From: Gloeopeniophorella convolvens
Taxonomy: Eukaryota > Basidiomycota > Agaricomycetes > Russulales
DNA length: 56,869 nucleotides
Direction: 5' to 3'
Assembly: GCA_022496205.1 (NCBI GenBank)
Contig: WTXD01000106.1
Span: 1-56,869, forward strand
The translations under genes and the position numbers were made by a program. Positions 1 to 12,839 of this stretch are shown in pieces; within the stretch, counting starts at the first letter, position 1, and every line of letters begins with the position of its first letter. A model generated the notes under the pieces. The model was not told the origin of the DNA. It saw nothing but the letters and a program-made list of their open reading frames with translations, and searched no databases.

Positions 1-3000
1 TCATCAACCCATCCACCGCTCGCGAGGTGACGAGCTGCATGAAGGAAGGACATTGCTGCTGCAATGTCTTTACTTGGCGCCTGGCAGTTTGAGTGAATGC
101 TGCGCATGCGAATGACTGCGTTGTATGATTCAAATCCTTCTGTGGCCATGATGAGTGGGGGCGCGAAGCGGAGGACGTGATCGGGTAGGTGTAGTAGTAT
201 ATGAAACTTCGGTTTGCCAAACCACCGCGCGTTCCATATCGCTGTGGCCATTAGAAGATCATTGATCCCAACTCGTAGATGGGACTAAGAGGATGCGTGA
301 GCCATGCCAACGACAAAGTGATCACGGGAACGTACAGTGTACTCCGAGACATTGGGAATCCTGGGTTGAAATAATAAAGGTCCAACACGGCACAGCGCTA
401 TCCATGCGTCCCAGATTGCTGGAGGTAGAAGGCCCTGAAGGATCGCAGGGGCGATCTGGAGGATGATACGAAAGTCACGGCCACCCAATGACTTTGCGTA
501 TTGTACGAGCGTTATTCCTCGCAGGCGCGGCAGGCCAAGCTCGGATACTTCGAGACTGGAGATCCGCGCGACCAGCAAGGCCTTGTTGTGTGGGTCCAAC
601 CCAGAGATGACGTCGCGTCAGAAGTACTTCACGATGCCAAGCAATACAACGTGAAGGATCTTGACAGGAGTATCGGTGCATGGATCAATATCTGTTCCCA
701 ACGGTCAGGATAAATTGTTACAGTAGTGATCTCGATGGACTCACTTGGTACAGAAAATATGGGGTTGATCATATCTTCGAATGAGCGGTTCTTCATTACG
801 TGAAGGATATCGTGCTCTGCTCCGTCTGCCAAGTGCTTGCCTTGAAGACGATTTTTCTCTTGGCGACGGGCAAGAAGATTCACCAGTCTTGCATGGTACC
901 GATCAAGGTGCTTATCTTTGACTCCTGTTTCAGTTGCTAAAGTAGCTGCACGCGTGGGGATCCCTTGTGAAAGCCAGGAATGCTGCGAACGGAGTGACGT
1001 GAGGGTATGCTCTCGTGAACGCGGCTCGCCGACCTACATTGAATAGTAAATCTCATGCCCAAATCAGCGCATCAATGCAGTCGTACTCTCATGATTTCCA
1101 GCACTTGCGCTGTTTCGGTATTGATGTCCCTTGAGTGAGCGTTCTTTACTTTCCCGTTATCTCGTGCGCGTACAAGACACACGCGGCAGAAATGTTTTCC
1201 GGAGAGACCAATATGCGAACAGAATTCGCTCTGCATAGGTTTGTCTCCGAGGCCGGCCAGAACCCAAGGGAGGAGCAACACGTCCTCACGCAGGATGCAG
1301 TCCCACGCGTCCACCCCATCCTTCTGAAAGAGCTTGAACATTGCAGCTATGGCCTCCAGCATCTCCAGTGGCGTTGCGATGGTGGATGTCGACAGGAAAT
1401 GTATATTATACGGAAGCAATGAGTATGCTTGTAGCAGCCCAGCCAAGATAAAGAGAAAAGAATCGTGCCTATTCCAGCGTTTCGTGGAATTCCCAGAGGT
1501 ATCATCGCAGTACAGCCAAATAGGCATTGCAAGTACGCGACGGCCCTTAGCTTTCGTGCGCCAAGGATTAGGGAGCAACACCGACAAAGATTCCAGCATG
1601 ACCACGCCTTGGCTGTCGGCTTGACGGATACCTGAAATACATCAACAATATGGGGCCAACCGGGACATATGTAAATCTCTATGGCACACCTTGAATGGCA
1701 GTAGGCGGAGGAAGGCTGTAATGCTGGTGAACATCATTTAACATGACAAAGTTCATAGCAAACGAACTGAGGGGAACGTCCAACGTCTCCTCCCCATTAA
1801 TCACGAACGTGTCGGCCTGGTGGTCAATGGAAAGGGGATGCACGCAAGCATGGAGAGCACCGTCGCGTGCATACCATCGTTTGACCCATACAGGGACTGG
1901 AGCCGGGGTCCCGTGAATGTTGACAAGAGCTGGTTCCTCGACGAAAAAGTCCTGGCCATTAGGTGCGCGTGCCATGGGAGCGCACAAGTTGGCGTCAACT
2001 TCGTCTTTCCAACGGCGTCCGTGCCAGGCCTCGGAATGTTCAGGTGAACCCTCCTCTGGATAAAAGCGAAGGAATGGCCTGACAAGTGGATTCAAAACCT
2101 CCTGCGAAGAGGGTCCTTTGAGCACATGCATGAGTGCAGAGATAGTACATACGTGAGCTAAAAGCTTGGTGAGGTCTGCTGTTGTGTACACGTTGCCATG
2201 TGTGCTGGTGGATTCACGCGGCTGGCTTCCTGCGATGCCTAGTACATCTTCACGATGCTTCTTGACGATGTGAGCAGATGGGACGTGCTTAGATGAACCG
2301 AGCTTCATTGCGAACCAGTGCGAGGCATCACACTCTGTCTCGGAGAATACGGCGCGCGGGAACGAACATAGGAGGTCCATCATACAGTGCTGTGGGCGAT
2401 AGCCATGAACGTGCGTGTCCTGATTGTGTATGTGACATGGCAAACGCACCTCTTTGTTCTTCCATGGCCACCAGTGCTCATCTTGTGTGAGCTTAAGGTC
2501 CTCTTTGGCTAATGTCACGCCGACAGTCGGTAGAGCAAGGCGGCACGCATGATGATACACAACTTACCCAGGGGGTCTTCATCATCTGAATCGAAGGGAT
2601 TGACGTACACAGGATCTCTATCGTTGTCTTCGTCTTCCGAGTCCCAGCCGAAGATCGCTTCCGCGTAGCTGTCATCGGGCCCGGACGATAAACCCGAGAC
2701 AGCTGTGGGAGGCACGTTTACTCTCCCACTGCCTGCATTGCCTAGTGCGAAGGACTGAATATCCGGTTCAGCGTACACCATGCCCAGCGGGTCGAGGACG
2801 TCGTCAGGTATACCAACATTCAAGTGCTGGTCAGACTCGAAGTGATGCTCATCTGGCAGTACTGACTGCCCGAAAGGTTCGTAGTCACCGAAATTTGGAC
2901 TGCTCGAGTGCCAGGGAGATGAGGGAGGCAGTGGGTCCAACAGATCTGGTGAGACGTGCAGTCCTTCATAGGGAGTAGATCCATGTCTCACGCCATCGCG

Positions 3001-3222
3001 AGAAGGTGGGTCGCTGGAAAACAGAGAGGGGCCAGCGATAACAGGGAAAGGTGGCTCGAGCCGGTACGTATGGCGGATGTGCGTGTCCGAGCTCTCGTGC
3101 TCTTTGGCCCTGGCAGAAGAAACCCACCCAGCGTTGACACATATTTTGCATCTGTAAGTGTTGAACAGATAGTCGTAATCAAAGACTGTCGAAAGTAGTA
3201 GGGTGAGAGTCACAAGTCCCAT
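1..3222 (-). CDS. Tnp2/CACTA-like transposase-family protein, partial (C-terminus beyond left edge)
   Basis: Collinear minus-strand coding blocks separated by short introns make one large gene: about 3222-2566, 2515-1679, 1605-1072, 883-629, 599-285 and 250-1, open at the window edge. The first block holds a C2HC/C2H2-like zinc finger (C-K-I-C...H...H) and a long acidic linker. The second has the family block with an internal E-W-H-like segment and the R-F-Y-P-E-E motif. The third carries the D-T-S-G-N...K-R-W-N segment and the H-I-G...H-F-C-R-V-C knuckle. The last blocks contain the V-G-R-D-F equivalent (G-G-R-D-F) and, at the edge, KPKFH...LP.H..RF.P with TE.FESYN. I know this arrangement from very abundant agaricomycete transposon proteins of the Tnp2/CACTA-like kind. 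No stop was found inside the conserved blocks, but each intron was not proved. It could instead belong to the Plavaka group; the superfamily call is firmer than the family. Confidence 0.62.
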
Positions 3223-3689
3223 GGAGGGACATGATAGGACGCACGATCTGGTCTCTGGAACAGAGGCGCGCCGGCGAGACCTGCAGGTTCAATAACCAGA
3301 TCCGACAGCGGACCACCAGAACTGAACCCAGCCTGTGTTGACATCAAGACAGGATGCTGAGGCTCGCAGATGACGTCCGGCGGTGCGACTTAGCCAAATT
3401 TTTGAGCAGACCCTTGCAGACACCTTTCATCATTGCACCACATGGAAGATCTTGCTAAGATCTGTGGATCACGACATACCATGATTCCACAGTGAATGCA
3501 CGCGGTCGAATATCGAGATGGACAAGTGGATTACGAAAGAGTGATCGAAACCAGTGAAATAACACAATCGATGGATTTCGTGAAACACGAGGGATGGGAT
3601 TTGTGTATATCACGGTTCAATCGCGCACTGACGTGATCTCACATGATCACGGTTTCACGCATCGGTCTGGGCTGGTAGTGTAGACGACT
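3223..3689. other. Gene-free interval between two transposase genes
   Basis: No reading frame with recognisable motifs. It should contain the 5' flank of the minus-strand Tnp2-like gene and, somewhere, the left part of the KDZ element, but I could not identify terminal inverted repeats. The text near 3410-3680 carries several short palindromic words with no clear periodicity. Confidence 0.4.
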
Positions 3690-6447
3690 TCCTTCTCGAC
3701 AACCTGGAGTGCAAAACAACTGCTCAGCTATACTATAGCAAACTTCAAGCAGTGACAAATGGCATGTTCCCGAGCGATGTACCGGTGAGTGATTTTCAAA
3801 GGGCGGACATTAAGCAAACATTAATTCAGTTTCACCATAGAACTGCTACAAGCAATTGCTCCAAGCTGCATGGCAATGGCGCGACATTAAAATGAAGTGT
3901 CGTTCAGGTCTTGGATTTCCTCAAGAGGTACCCAGTGACGATGGTAGCACCACAATATTCTGTCCAGCGTGTCCTCAGCCTGGAGTAAACCTTCCTAACG
4001 ATTGAGAAACTCGATACACAAAGTGAGTTATCTGCTCCGCACTGAGCATATGCTGATTTATTCGTAGAGTCGAGTTGATGCAAACATTTATCATGGATGG
4101 AAACTTTATTGTGGACCATATGCGCAGCCATACAAACGAGTCAGACATTACACTATCTCCTGGTCAAGCATTTATGGTCCGGCCTGAGCCATTCCAAGCA
4201 CACCTTCAGAGAGCAACAGAGCCACCACAGGTACATTAGCACAATCCTCGAATGGGCTCTGCTGACCAAATGTATAGGCCCATGCCTGCCACCACTATAA
4301 AGCAATTAGCAGGCAAACTCCAGTAAACCACATCTAGATGTTACTGGCATAGGAGCAACAGCATGTCCTCACAGATTCTTTGTTCCGAACTCAGTGGTAG
4401 ATTTTCAGAAGGGAGAATGGTCAGTCATCTGACTTTGATGCTTAGCAAGGAGCTAACATGTATTGCATCTAGCCAAGTCAATATGGACTACAGTCTGATC
4501 AATGCACTAAAGTACAACATGACTGGGATCAAGAGAGTTCTGATTCTCTATGATATTATGTGTCATTATGGTGTTCATCTGGTCAAGCGCATTACTGATA
4601 GCAAACTCCTCCCAATTATTGAAGAGCTTGAAATCCTCATGGGCATTGGTCTATTTCATGTTCATGGGCACAAGGATACATGTCTGTGCCACTTTTCACC
4701 CAGCTACATCATCGGTGCTGGACTAACTGATGGAGAGATGATTGAATGGCTTTGGTCCGCACTGAACGAAATATTGTGGAGCACATGCAGCATGTCCCTT
4801 CCTCATCGTCAAGAAGTTCTGGACAGCCATATAAACTACTCAAATTGGAAGAAGCTGATCAAAATTGGTGCGTTATTAAGCTCCTCCTCGTGTATTTACC
4901 TGATTGCTCCTAGTATTTCAAATGACTATCAGGTGGAAGCGTGTTATTGCAGGACTCCCTGTTAGCACTCAAGCATTCAAGGGGTCCAGTGACTCTTTTG
5001 GTCCTGCAACAGTTGGATGGGGTCTTCAAGAGCAGCTTGCACAATCAATGCAGACTGAAGATCTGAAGGTCATGGACATCTATGACAATCTGGTTGATAA
5101 AGGTATGCAGATGTGCTTCTCTGCTCAGCGAATGTTCTAATGTCTATATATGTTACTTTCAGCCCCTTCTCGAGTGGAAGTTCAACAACAGCTTGCAATC
5201 ATTGAGGAGCAAAATAATGAGCTTTGTGGCAAGGCAGCATGGCTGTCTTTGGGTCTTCAGATTCAAGAGAAGCAGTACGTCTTTGCTCTGTTATTATGTT
5301 TGCTCCACTGCTGACTAGCAGAAACATAGGCTTACCATCCGATATGATGTTCGCAAGGCTGGCCCCAACACGTCGCCAGAGGTTCTCAATGGCTTTGACG
5401 AGCAGAGGGCCCGATTGCTCAAGCAGATTGATGATTTCCATCATCAAGTGGAGCACTTTTTGCTCTACAATCAGCAGCTCGGTGACGCTCCACTCTTCCC
5501 TATAGATAGCTTTGCTGCATTCGATGATGTCGACGATCTTGGCGATACCTCTTGTGATGCCGTGGAGAGTTGCAAGGCTAAGTCACGCAAGAAGCATAAC
5601 CTTGGTGGTTGGCACAGAGGTCTTGGTGGTGCCCTCATTGAGGAGCAGGATATCATGCTCCTGTCAACCCTGGGCTTAGCATGGTGTGGGGAGAACGGTT
5701 GCCTGGCTGCAGTTGACAAAGAACTCCAGCTCCACATTGCACAGGTACACGATGCTATCCAAAAGATCTGCCTTGCTCTAGGGTTCAAGGCCGCACTGTA
5801 TCGGACCAAAGTTTATTATGCTCAGAAAAAATGGACCAAATCTCGCGCATGGGGTGAAGTTATCATTCAGGAAGGCAAGGTCCAAGAAAGTGCGTGGATC
5901 TACTCTGCCTGCCATAAGGCAGTCAAGTATCTTCGTGGGCTAGAAGCTTCAATGGATGATTTGCCTCTCCTATCTCGTGAGCATCTCGGGGTGCACAACC
6001 TTTTGCTTGGTGCAGAGCCCCGGGGCCAGCGGAACACACAGCTGTTGTGGGTTTGGTCCTTTGGGCGGTGGAATGTTCCTGAGGGAACATGGATTGATGA
6101 TTGTAAGCTCTTTGCTGAGCTGATGTATATTTCTGATGCTAACTATGTGTTGTTGTTCAGTTAACCACGTTCACTGGCTGCGTGCCAAGGCGCAATTTGA
6201 TAGGTGGAAGGAGGAGGAGCAGAACCTTTGGCACGAGGCTGAGTGGGTTCCAAGATTCTTTGATCATAAGAGTAGTTTCTGGGGCGCCCTATGCCAAAGC
6301 ACAGCAGAGGCTGGTAAGCCGGGTCATGCTGCATATGCTGCGTGTCAGCAAAACCTGTGGTTAGAGATGGCCGTATCCTTGAGGCATGCGCTGAGGGTTA
6401 TTCTGGATGCACCCCCTATTCCTCATGTATATAGAAACCAAGCCTGA
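3690..6447 (+). pseudogene. KDZ-superfamily transposase, broken copy
   Basis: KDZ (Kyakuja-Dileera-Zisupton) transposases are DDE-type DNA transposases abundant in basidiomycetes. The blocks appear in canonical order: E-C-K-T followed by YYSKL (about 3700), FCPACPQPGVNLP (3960-4000), FIMDGNF...H.R (about 4085-4125), TGIGATACPHRFFVPNSVV (4340-4400), QVNMDYSL (about 4476), YDIMCHYG (4549), FHVHGHKDTCLCHFSP (4651-4700), GAGLTDGEMIEWLWS..NE (4714-4775) and HRQEVLD (4804). Then come a coiled region and the C-terminal domain (5415-6447). Breaks: a TGA at 4003-4005 replaces the tryptophan usually following the CPACPQPG motif, and there is a one-base frame change near 4325. The N-terminal CxC-type region was not found, so the copy looks 5' truncated as well. 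Introns, for example 4428-4472, are conventional. Confidence 0.85.
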
Positions 6448-6689
6448 GATATACAAGAAGCAGTAGAATGAGGTTATCCCAGTGGCCTCAAACACCTCCT
6501 CAATGATTCAAGTTAGCTCCGCGCTGAGCAGACACTTCATCATTTTTTTGCTGGGGTTGAACATATCTGATTGCTTCGCACAGAGCAGTTATTGTAGCTC
6601 CATGTCAAGCAATCATATTCTTCTTGGGCTCAGCAAGGGTCTTCCCTCCTAGCTCAACAACTTTGCTTCCTCCGAGTTCCACCTTGTCC

Positions 6690-7620
6690 TGCCACAACAT
6701 GGAAAACTTGCTTCATCAATGTCTTGAACACAAGAAGGAGTTTGGCCTAGCAGCCTCAAGCATCTCCTCAGTGATATGAATCAGCTTCGCATTGAGCAGA
6801 TCTGTTTGCTCAGCGTGGAGCAGTTGTGTTTGCTCTGCACTTAGCAATCGTCTTTGGTCTGGTTGCAACAACACTGTATGCTCTTTGTGCACTCAGAGTT
6901 CCACCTCATCCTATCGCAACATGGAGAATGTGTCTTTAGTATCTTAATCACCAGAAGGAGTTTGTCCTGGCGGCCTTAAGCAACTCCTCAGTGATAAGTT
7001 AGCTCCACATTGAGCAAACAGTCAATGTTTTTGGTCTACACTGAGCAGATTTGTTTGCGTAGCATGGAGCAATCATGCTAGCTCCACACTGAGCAATCTT
7101 CTTTGGTCTGCTCACAACAAGACTCTATGTTCCTTACTGAACAATATTGTATGCTCTTTATACACTCAGAGTTCCACCTCATCCTGTTGCAACATGGAGA
7201 ATGTGTCTTTAGTGTCTTGATCATCAGAAGGAGTTTGTTCCAGCAGCCTCAAGCATCTCCTCAGTGATGAGTTAGCTCCGCATTGAGCAAACAGTCAATG
7301 TTTTTGGTCCGCACTGAGCAGATTTGTTTGCTCAACACGGAGCAGCTATGCTAGCCTCACGCTGAGCAATTGTCTTTGGTCCAGTCACAACAAGACTCTA
7401 TGCTCCTTGCTAAACAATAGTGTGCACTTTTTATGGGCTCTGAATTTTACTTCATCCCGCCGCAACATAGAGAATAAGTGTCTCCAATGTAAGCATAGGA
7501 GGGCATTGTCCCAAAGGTCTCAAGCATCTTCTCAGTGATAACTTACACCTTATCTCTGAGTTACGAGTGTTATATTAGCTCCGCACTAAGAAGCAGTCAT
7601 CTTTGGTTTGGCCTCTAATT
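6690..7620. repeat. Degenerate tandem array, unit about 273 bases
   Basis: A recognisable word (acatgga-aa-tgtgtctt...cagaaggagtttg...cctca..catctcctcagtgat) recurs beginning near 6697, 6921, 7194 and 7467, giving spacings of about 222, 273 and 273 bases. Within each unit the words GAGCAAAC, CACTGAGCAGATTTG and TTTGCTC recur on both strands. It starts about 250 bases after the end of the KDZ transposase frame, so it may be subterminal repeat DNA of that element; that link is inference. Nothing in it reads as protein. Confidence 0.7.
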
Positions 7621-7627
7621 TACCATA

Positions 7628-8125
7628 ATGTTTGCTCAGAGCTTTGCAAATAGACTGTCTCTCGATGTTCGGAATGGTAGGTCATATCTAGCACTTAAAT
7701 GTTTGCTCCGTGCTTTCCAAACAGTAGCATACCTTGATATATGTAGTAGGGCTGTATTCAGTACCTTAATGTTTGCTCAGCGCTTTGCAAAAGGCTTATG
7801 TCTTAATCCCAGAGTAGTAGGGTCTATATGATACTTAAATCTTTGCTCAGTGGTTTCCAAACAGTATATACCTCTATTTAGTACTTTCTGTTTGCTCAGA
7901 GCTTTGCAAACAGCTTGTATCTCAATCTATGGAGTAGTGGCTTTATTGAGTACCTTTATGTTTGCTCAGGGCTTTGCAAAAGGGTTATATCATAGTCCCC
8001 GGATTGGTAGGCTTCATATAGTAGTTAAATGTTTGCTCAGTGGCTGAACAAAGTCGTATTTACATTGCCACTATGCTGCTGGCTTTATTTAGTGCTTCAA
8101 TGTTTGCTTAGCGCTCGGACATAGC
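7628..8125. repeat. Eight-copy 70-base tandem repeat (core TTTGCTCAGNGCTTTGCAAA)
   Basis: The 20-base core recurs at about 7631, 7701, 7771, 7841, 7890, 7961, 8031 and 8102. Six of the seven spacings are 70-71 bases and one is about 49. Between cores, words such as TTAGTAC or ACTTAAAT and TAGTAGG also recur. The core TTTGCTC is shared with the preceding 273-base array, so the two arrays probably have a common origin. The regular period suggests satellite expansion or an array of protein-binding sites. Apparent short reading frames here simply follow the repeat. Confidence 0.8.
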
Positions 8126-9103
8126 TGTATTCTCATCGCTTACTAGGCTGCCGCTGTGCTACTGGCCATGCAGATGCTCCTGGTGGAGCATAAGTCCCAC
8201 CGGACGTATGGCCCCTGTGACATAGCCCAGGCAGCAAAAATCCGCTGGACATCTAGGCCCCTGTGACTTACTTAAGAATCCAGCGTCTGGTGGCCGGTGA
8301 CTAACATCGGACTGTTTGGTCCACTATGTGTCTGTGCCGGTGGCATCAGCGTAGCAGCACTCAGGTGAAAAGGCCCAAGGATACCTCAGCCAATTTGCCA
8401 TGATGGAAAGGTGGTCAACCAGCTGCCTACAGCATAGTTGAACTCCCGTGCATTGAAACAAATGCCAAGGTGTTTTGATGCCTGTGCCGTGGATAAGAGT
8501 GGCCAAGATGCGCAACGTGTGCCTGCACATGCCAGGGTGCAGGGTACATATGTCAGGTACTGCAAGGAGATTGGTCAAAGCCTTGGATGATGGACCACGC
8601 TGCTTCGCCCACCGTTGAAGATGGCGAAGCTGTCTGCAGGTGTAATTTTCACGAGAAGTTGAGTGCTTGGCCTGTTACATTGCCACGTTCTCTATACTAC
8701 GACCCCGTGACTTCTGACCTCATGCCCTCTATCTTATCATTATCTCGCGCACTCAATTCCACTATGCCATCTCCTAATTCACCTCGGAAGCAGATGGAGC
8801 ATAGATGTTGCCAGGCGAGGTGGCATCGAACTTCCTGCAGAACACCTCGTGTTTTGACAATTCTTGCTGTCATATGGGTGCCCTGGCACGACCTGGTGAG
8901 AGCTGGGCAATATGTGTGTTTGAACGTCTGAGAATGGATCACTTTACCTTCCCTCTCACAGAAGCAGCTGCAATGCTCATCAGCCACTGAGCCAAGATCC
9001 GGCACTAGGGCTGGTGCTAGTTTTCGAGGAAAGGAAGATGGATCAACGGTTCCCAGCCAGGTTCTAAGACATCTGCATTGAGCTCGCTGCCCACTGGAGG
9101 TGG
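8126..9103. other. No recognisable gene
   Basis: Intergenic, possibly the distal part of the KDZ element. A short word (ccctgtgac plus a nearby CCGCTGGAC-like stretch) repeats around 8210-8275. No protein motif, intron-joined frame or terminal repeat was recognised. Confidence 0.4.
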
Positions 9104-9769
9104 ATAACTGTCATGAACACTAAGGCCTCAAGGAGGTCGAACTGCTCAGAACACTAGAGCAAATCCAGCCCTACCAGTAAATACCCTACGTGTCGCTCAC
9201 AATGCGACGTGTACCACTCACATTGCGACTACAAGTCGAAATGCATCACGTGACCCTTCACCCCCATTCCTCGCCCTACTCCCTAATGGCCAATTAACCC
9301 TGGAATACCCCCAAGATCCCGGACTAGGGATCTCTCAGAATGGCCATATTACTCGTCCCAAAGTAACCAGAACCTTGATCAAGGTGAAACACTTCATGCG
9401 TCCTCTTTGGGACTCTGATCATCAAGAACTCCATGGGGCCTCAAGCCCCACTCTGCGATGGAATCTAAGAAGTGTATCAGAGAGGAGAGGTTATGGGGAA
9501 TCCCCTCTGGAATCCCCATCAGTAATTAGACCAGATTCGTCTGGGGGGTCTCCAGTAGTATATAAGACCCCCATGTATCGCCCAGTGGTCCTCAGACTGT
9601 CCATCTGTGGCACTCTCATCTGTACCTAGCACTGCAATAGCACTGTTAGTGTGTTCCCACTCTGCTCCTGCACATCGCAGCTCATCTTCTGTCTTCCCCC
9701 TTGTGACGCTCTCCAAACCCCTCTGCTATCCTCTCTGCACGCACACCGCGAGTGAGTCCTGACAATAAC
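9104..9769 (+). mobile_element. Solo LTR, family A (LTR 9109-9764, duplication ATAAC)
   Basis: A 656-base LTR begins TGTCATGAAC and ends TCCTGACA, so its ends are TG..CA within an inverted TGTCA/TGACA. It is flanked on both sides by the perfect 5-base duplication ATAAC (9104-9108 and 9765-9769). The same 656-base sequence with few differences is the 5' LTR at 54097-54752. A TATA-like word (gtatataaga) near 9557 marks the likely promoter and sets the orientation. No internal retrotransposon sequence follows, so this is the product of LTR-LTR recombination. Confidence 0.95.
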
Positions 9770-12640
9770 CGCCCTCAATAACGAAATCACCCTCATCAAA
9801 ACAAAGTTAGCTTCCGCATACTCCACACCGAGGCAGCCACTGCAGAGATGCTATGGAGCAGGCTCTTCACCTTCACACCCATCTTCGTCTTCTTCAATGG
9901 GGCATACATTGGGTTGATCGACAGGAGCTGGGTACTTGGTGGAATGAAGGGGTGGGGCCCTAACTTGTTGCGGATCTTGACATATTTGCCTTACCTGGTT
10001 ACCTGAAGGCATGCAATATCCATGGTGTGAGGGATGCGCCTCACAGCTGGCACACAGAGCAATCGTCAGGAAAGGCGCAGCAGCTGTCCAAATTCAACTG
10101 AGTCAGCGACTTTACTATCATGTGGATATATAGAATGTGCCCAAAGGCATGTATATTTACCTCTCAGCAGGCCCACTGAGTTCACACGCCTCATTCTCTT
10201 CAACTCTACTGCTATAGCTACAAGCTATGGTGCTGGCTTAGAGCACGACACCAGAGAGATCATCAGTGGTATGCGCTTCTATCGTTTGCTACTGTCACTT
10301 TACCTTAAGGTATGCCAGGTTGCACAATGCCGATACGAGGAGCAAAAGCACTGCAAGTTACTAGCGTAGCACTTCCTTGATACTAGCACTGACTTGCTCT
10401 TGGACAGCTCGGATGGCCGGTTTACCCAGCGGGATGAGGGGTGAGCAGCCTGTCAGAAAGCAGCCACAGCAGCTCACCAGGAAACGGAAGGGTTAGTTAC
10501 TTACCTATGCAAATGCTTATGCTGACAGCACCAATGCAGATGGCATGGCCAATACAGATGGGGACGCAGGTGAAGGCACCCCTAAGACCATCACTTTGAA
10601 GAGCAGCCAGAAAATGCTTGGTGAGTAACATTACCTACTATATGCTGCTCCACGGACTTCCATCAAGCAGACCTGGAGGACCAGGCCGTCATTGGACTGA
10701 CTTCGGCCTATGAAGATGCGCTCGACAACACGTGTACCGAGGCCAACAAAATGTGCACCACAAACACTTCCACTGAGGTTGAAGAAGGCATGGGCCAGGG
10801 GAATACCTCTAGCAGCGGCTTTGATGCCGTGGGTAAGCAATGTATTAGCAGGTTGTTGAACTTCTGCTTACCACAGGTTAGGTGAAGGACATGCTACCAA
10901 TTCAGAAAAAGGCAAAGGGCGAGCATCGCCCATGCAAAGCCAGCATGGCTCTTCAAGCACAGTCAGAAGTGCTTGCTGGAAATCTGTAGACAAGGACAGC
11001 GACGATGATGACATCTCTATGGGGAACCAGCTAGGGGACTTTAAATTGCTTGATGAATATGGATACTACTACTGTCACGTGCTGTGCAGGGGTTCTGCCG
11101 AAGGACTTGCAAGATCTAAGCCTTGCAGTCGCAGTAGAGGATGAAGAGCGATGGGGCAAGTCGGGTGGCGTTCAAGCACACTAGAGGATGCCACTGAAAC
11201 TCCAGTATATTACAGGAGGTCAAAGCTAAGGAGCTCAGACGCTACTGGCAGGTCCTTATATACTACAAGGGTACCTACTGACTAAGCTACTGGTTCGGGT
11301 TCATGTGGGTCAAGAAGCGCGGAGTACAAGTGGGGCATGCTATATATAAATAGACATGCTGACTGAACGCTCACTTAGCTGACGTCACCATCAGTCAGCA
11401 GTGAGTCATCCGCATTTCGTCAGCATCGTAGCCTAGGCCCAGTCACGAGTCTCATCACATGCTTGGTCACGTGACTACGGAGAACTTGGTCCAAGGGCAA
11501 GGCGGAGAAGCCGGTTGTCAATGCTCATCTGCCCCCGCTGCTGCTGATCGTACCGCACCAGGTTGGCACGGACATCTGCAGTCATCAGGAGGGGTGTCGG
11601 GGTCGGTTCGCCCAGCCCAGAACCCATAGGCTGAGATTGTGACAACTATGGCGTTGATGATGAGGAGGCTGGCGACAGTGGCGGAGACAGCAGCAGTGAG
11701 GATGACAGTGCACCCGGTTATGAGAATGCTGACCCTCTCAAACCAGCAGCCGAGACATCGGTTGAGCCAATAGCCAATCAGGAACTGGAGGTGAATAGAG
11801 GTGCACCCTAGGAGGAAGAAGCCCTCACCAGTGATGCCTTCCCAGAAAAGCCTACGTGCAGGAACAAGACAGCCTCAAAGCCTTCCAAACGGCAGGAGCA
11901 GCCTGATATAGCCATGATTCAGGAGGTTAACAGTGCATCTCTTCAGGGAAACAATCATGACTTAGCTGTCCATTTCAGAGTGCCGTATGTGCAGGTGGCA
12001 ACAGGAGCGACAGTGGTGATGAATGCAATGAAGGCGGTGCCAAGCCTGAGCCGCCTCGCAGATGCCACCAAGATCCACCTCACACTCGCAGCACAGTGGG
12101 GTTACTCTATCCTCCATCCTCTCCTTCACAATGCCACCCCTATGCTGTCATGCGTAGCCTCCTCCGGTTCTTTGCATTGGCCTCTATGCTTATAGCCTCC
12201 ACCATAGCATCAGTTGACTGGGGCAAAGGCGGCCCATGCCAGGTATCATCACTCTAGTTTACCAGCGTAGAGAGAATCCTTGAGCGCTAGGAAGGAGTGC
12301 GCGGCTAACTCGGCAGGCCACGTGTCCCATGGCTATGCCTTGTCTGCTGTCCCTGGCAGCTCTGGGATTGGGAATCAGGAGGTGGTGAGCACTTCACCAC
12401 CAACCCAGATACGTGGCACCTTCATTTTCCCCACACATGGTTGCTGATGATATTCTCCTCATCTTGCCATCTCAGGCCCTTGAACCACCTCCCTGCAGAC
12501 AGGTCCCACCCCCACTCTCACCTTCCTTGCCTATTCCACATAGCAATGTAGGCAGATCTGTCACCGTCTGCCATGGCAGACATCAAGCCGAATGTTGCAT
12601 TTGCCTACACATGCATGTGAGCACATTCATTGCAGGGCTG
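9770..12640. other. No recognised gene; possible degenerate exons 10400-11150
   Basis: About 10407-11150 contains several GT..AG-bounded plus-strand pieces, including a basic stretch near 10410-10490 (reading M-A-G-L-P-S-G-M-R then K-R-K) and an acidic stretch near 10670-10830. They can be joined into a short hypothetical protein, but frames are interrupted and I do not recognise a family. 11500-12400 shows acidic and serine-rich coding-like text without motifs. I call none of it a gene. Confidence 0.35.
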
Positions 12641-12839
12641 CGGGGCAGCCAGCATGTTGTCGCAGGCCGCTGCTGGGTGCTAGGCGACCTCACCGCTGGC
12701 GGGCCCAGTGTGCAGCCCATGCCGCTGGTGTGCGCTGTATGTAGCATGTTCCACAGGGCTGACATGGGCTTGGGTGCGGCCCAGCTGGAGCCCTGTCATC
12801 ACCTATGTAGTTCCTAAACGTCCATAGATGTGAACCACG

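Noticed and set aside
6448..8125. CRISPR-like array because of regular spacing
   Set aside because: The intervals between cores are themselves repetitive, the genome is fungal, and no cas-like genes exist; it is a satellite.
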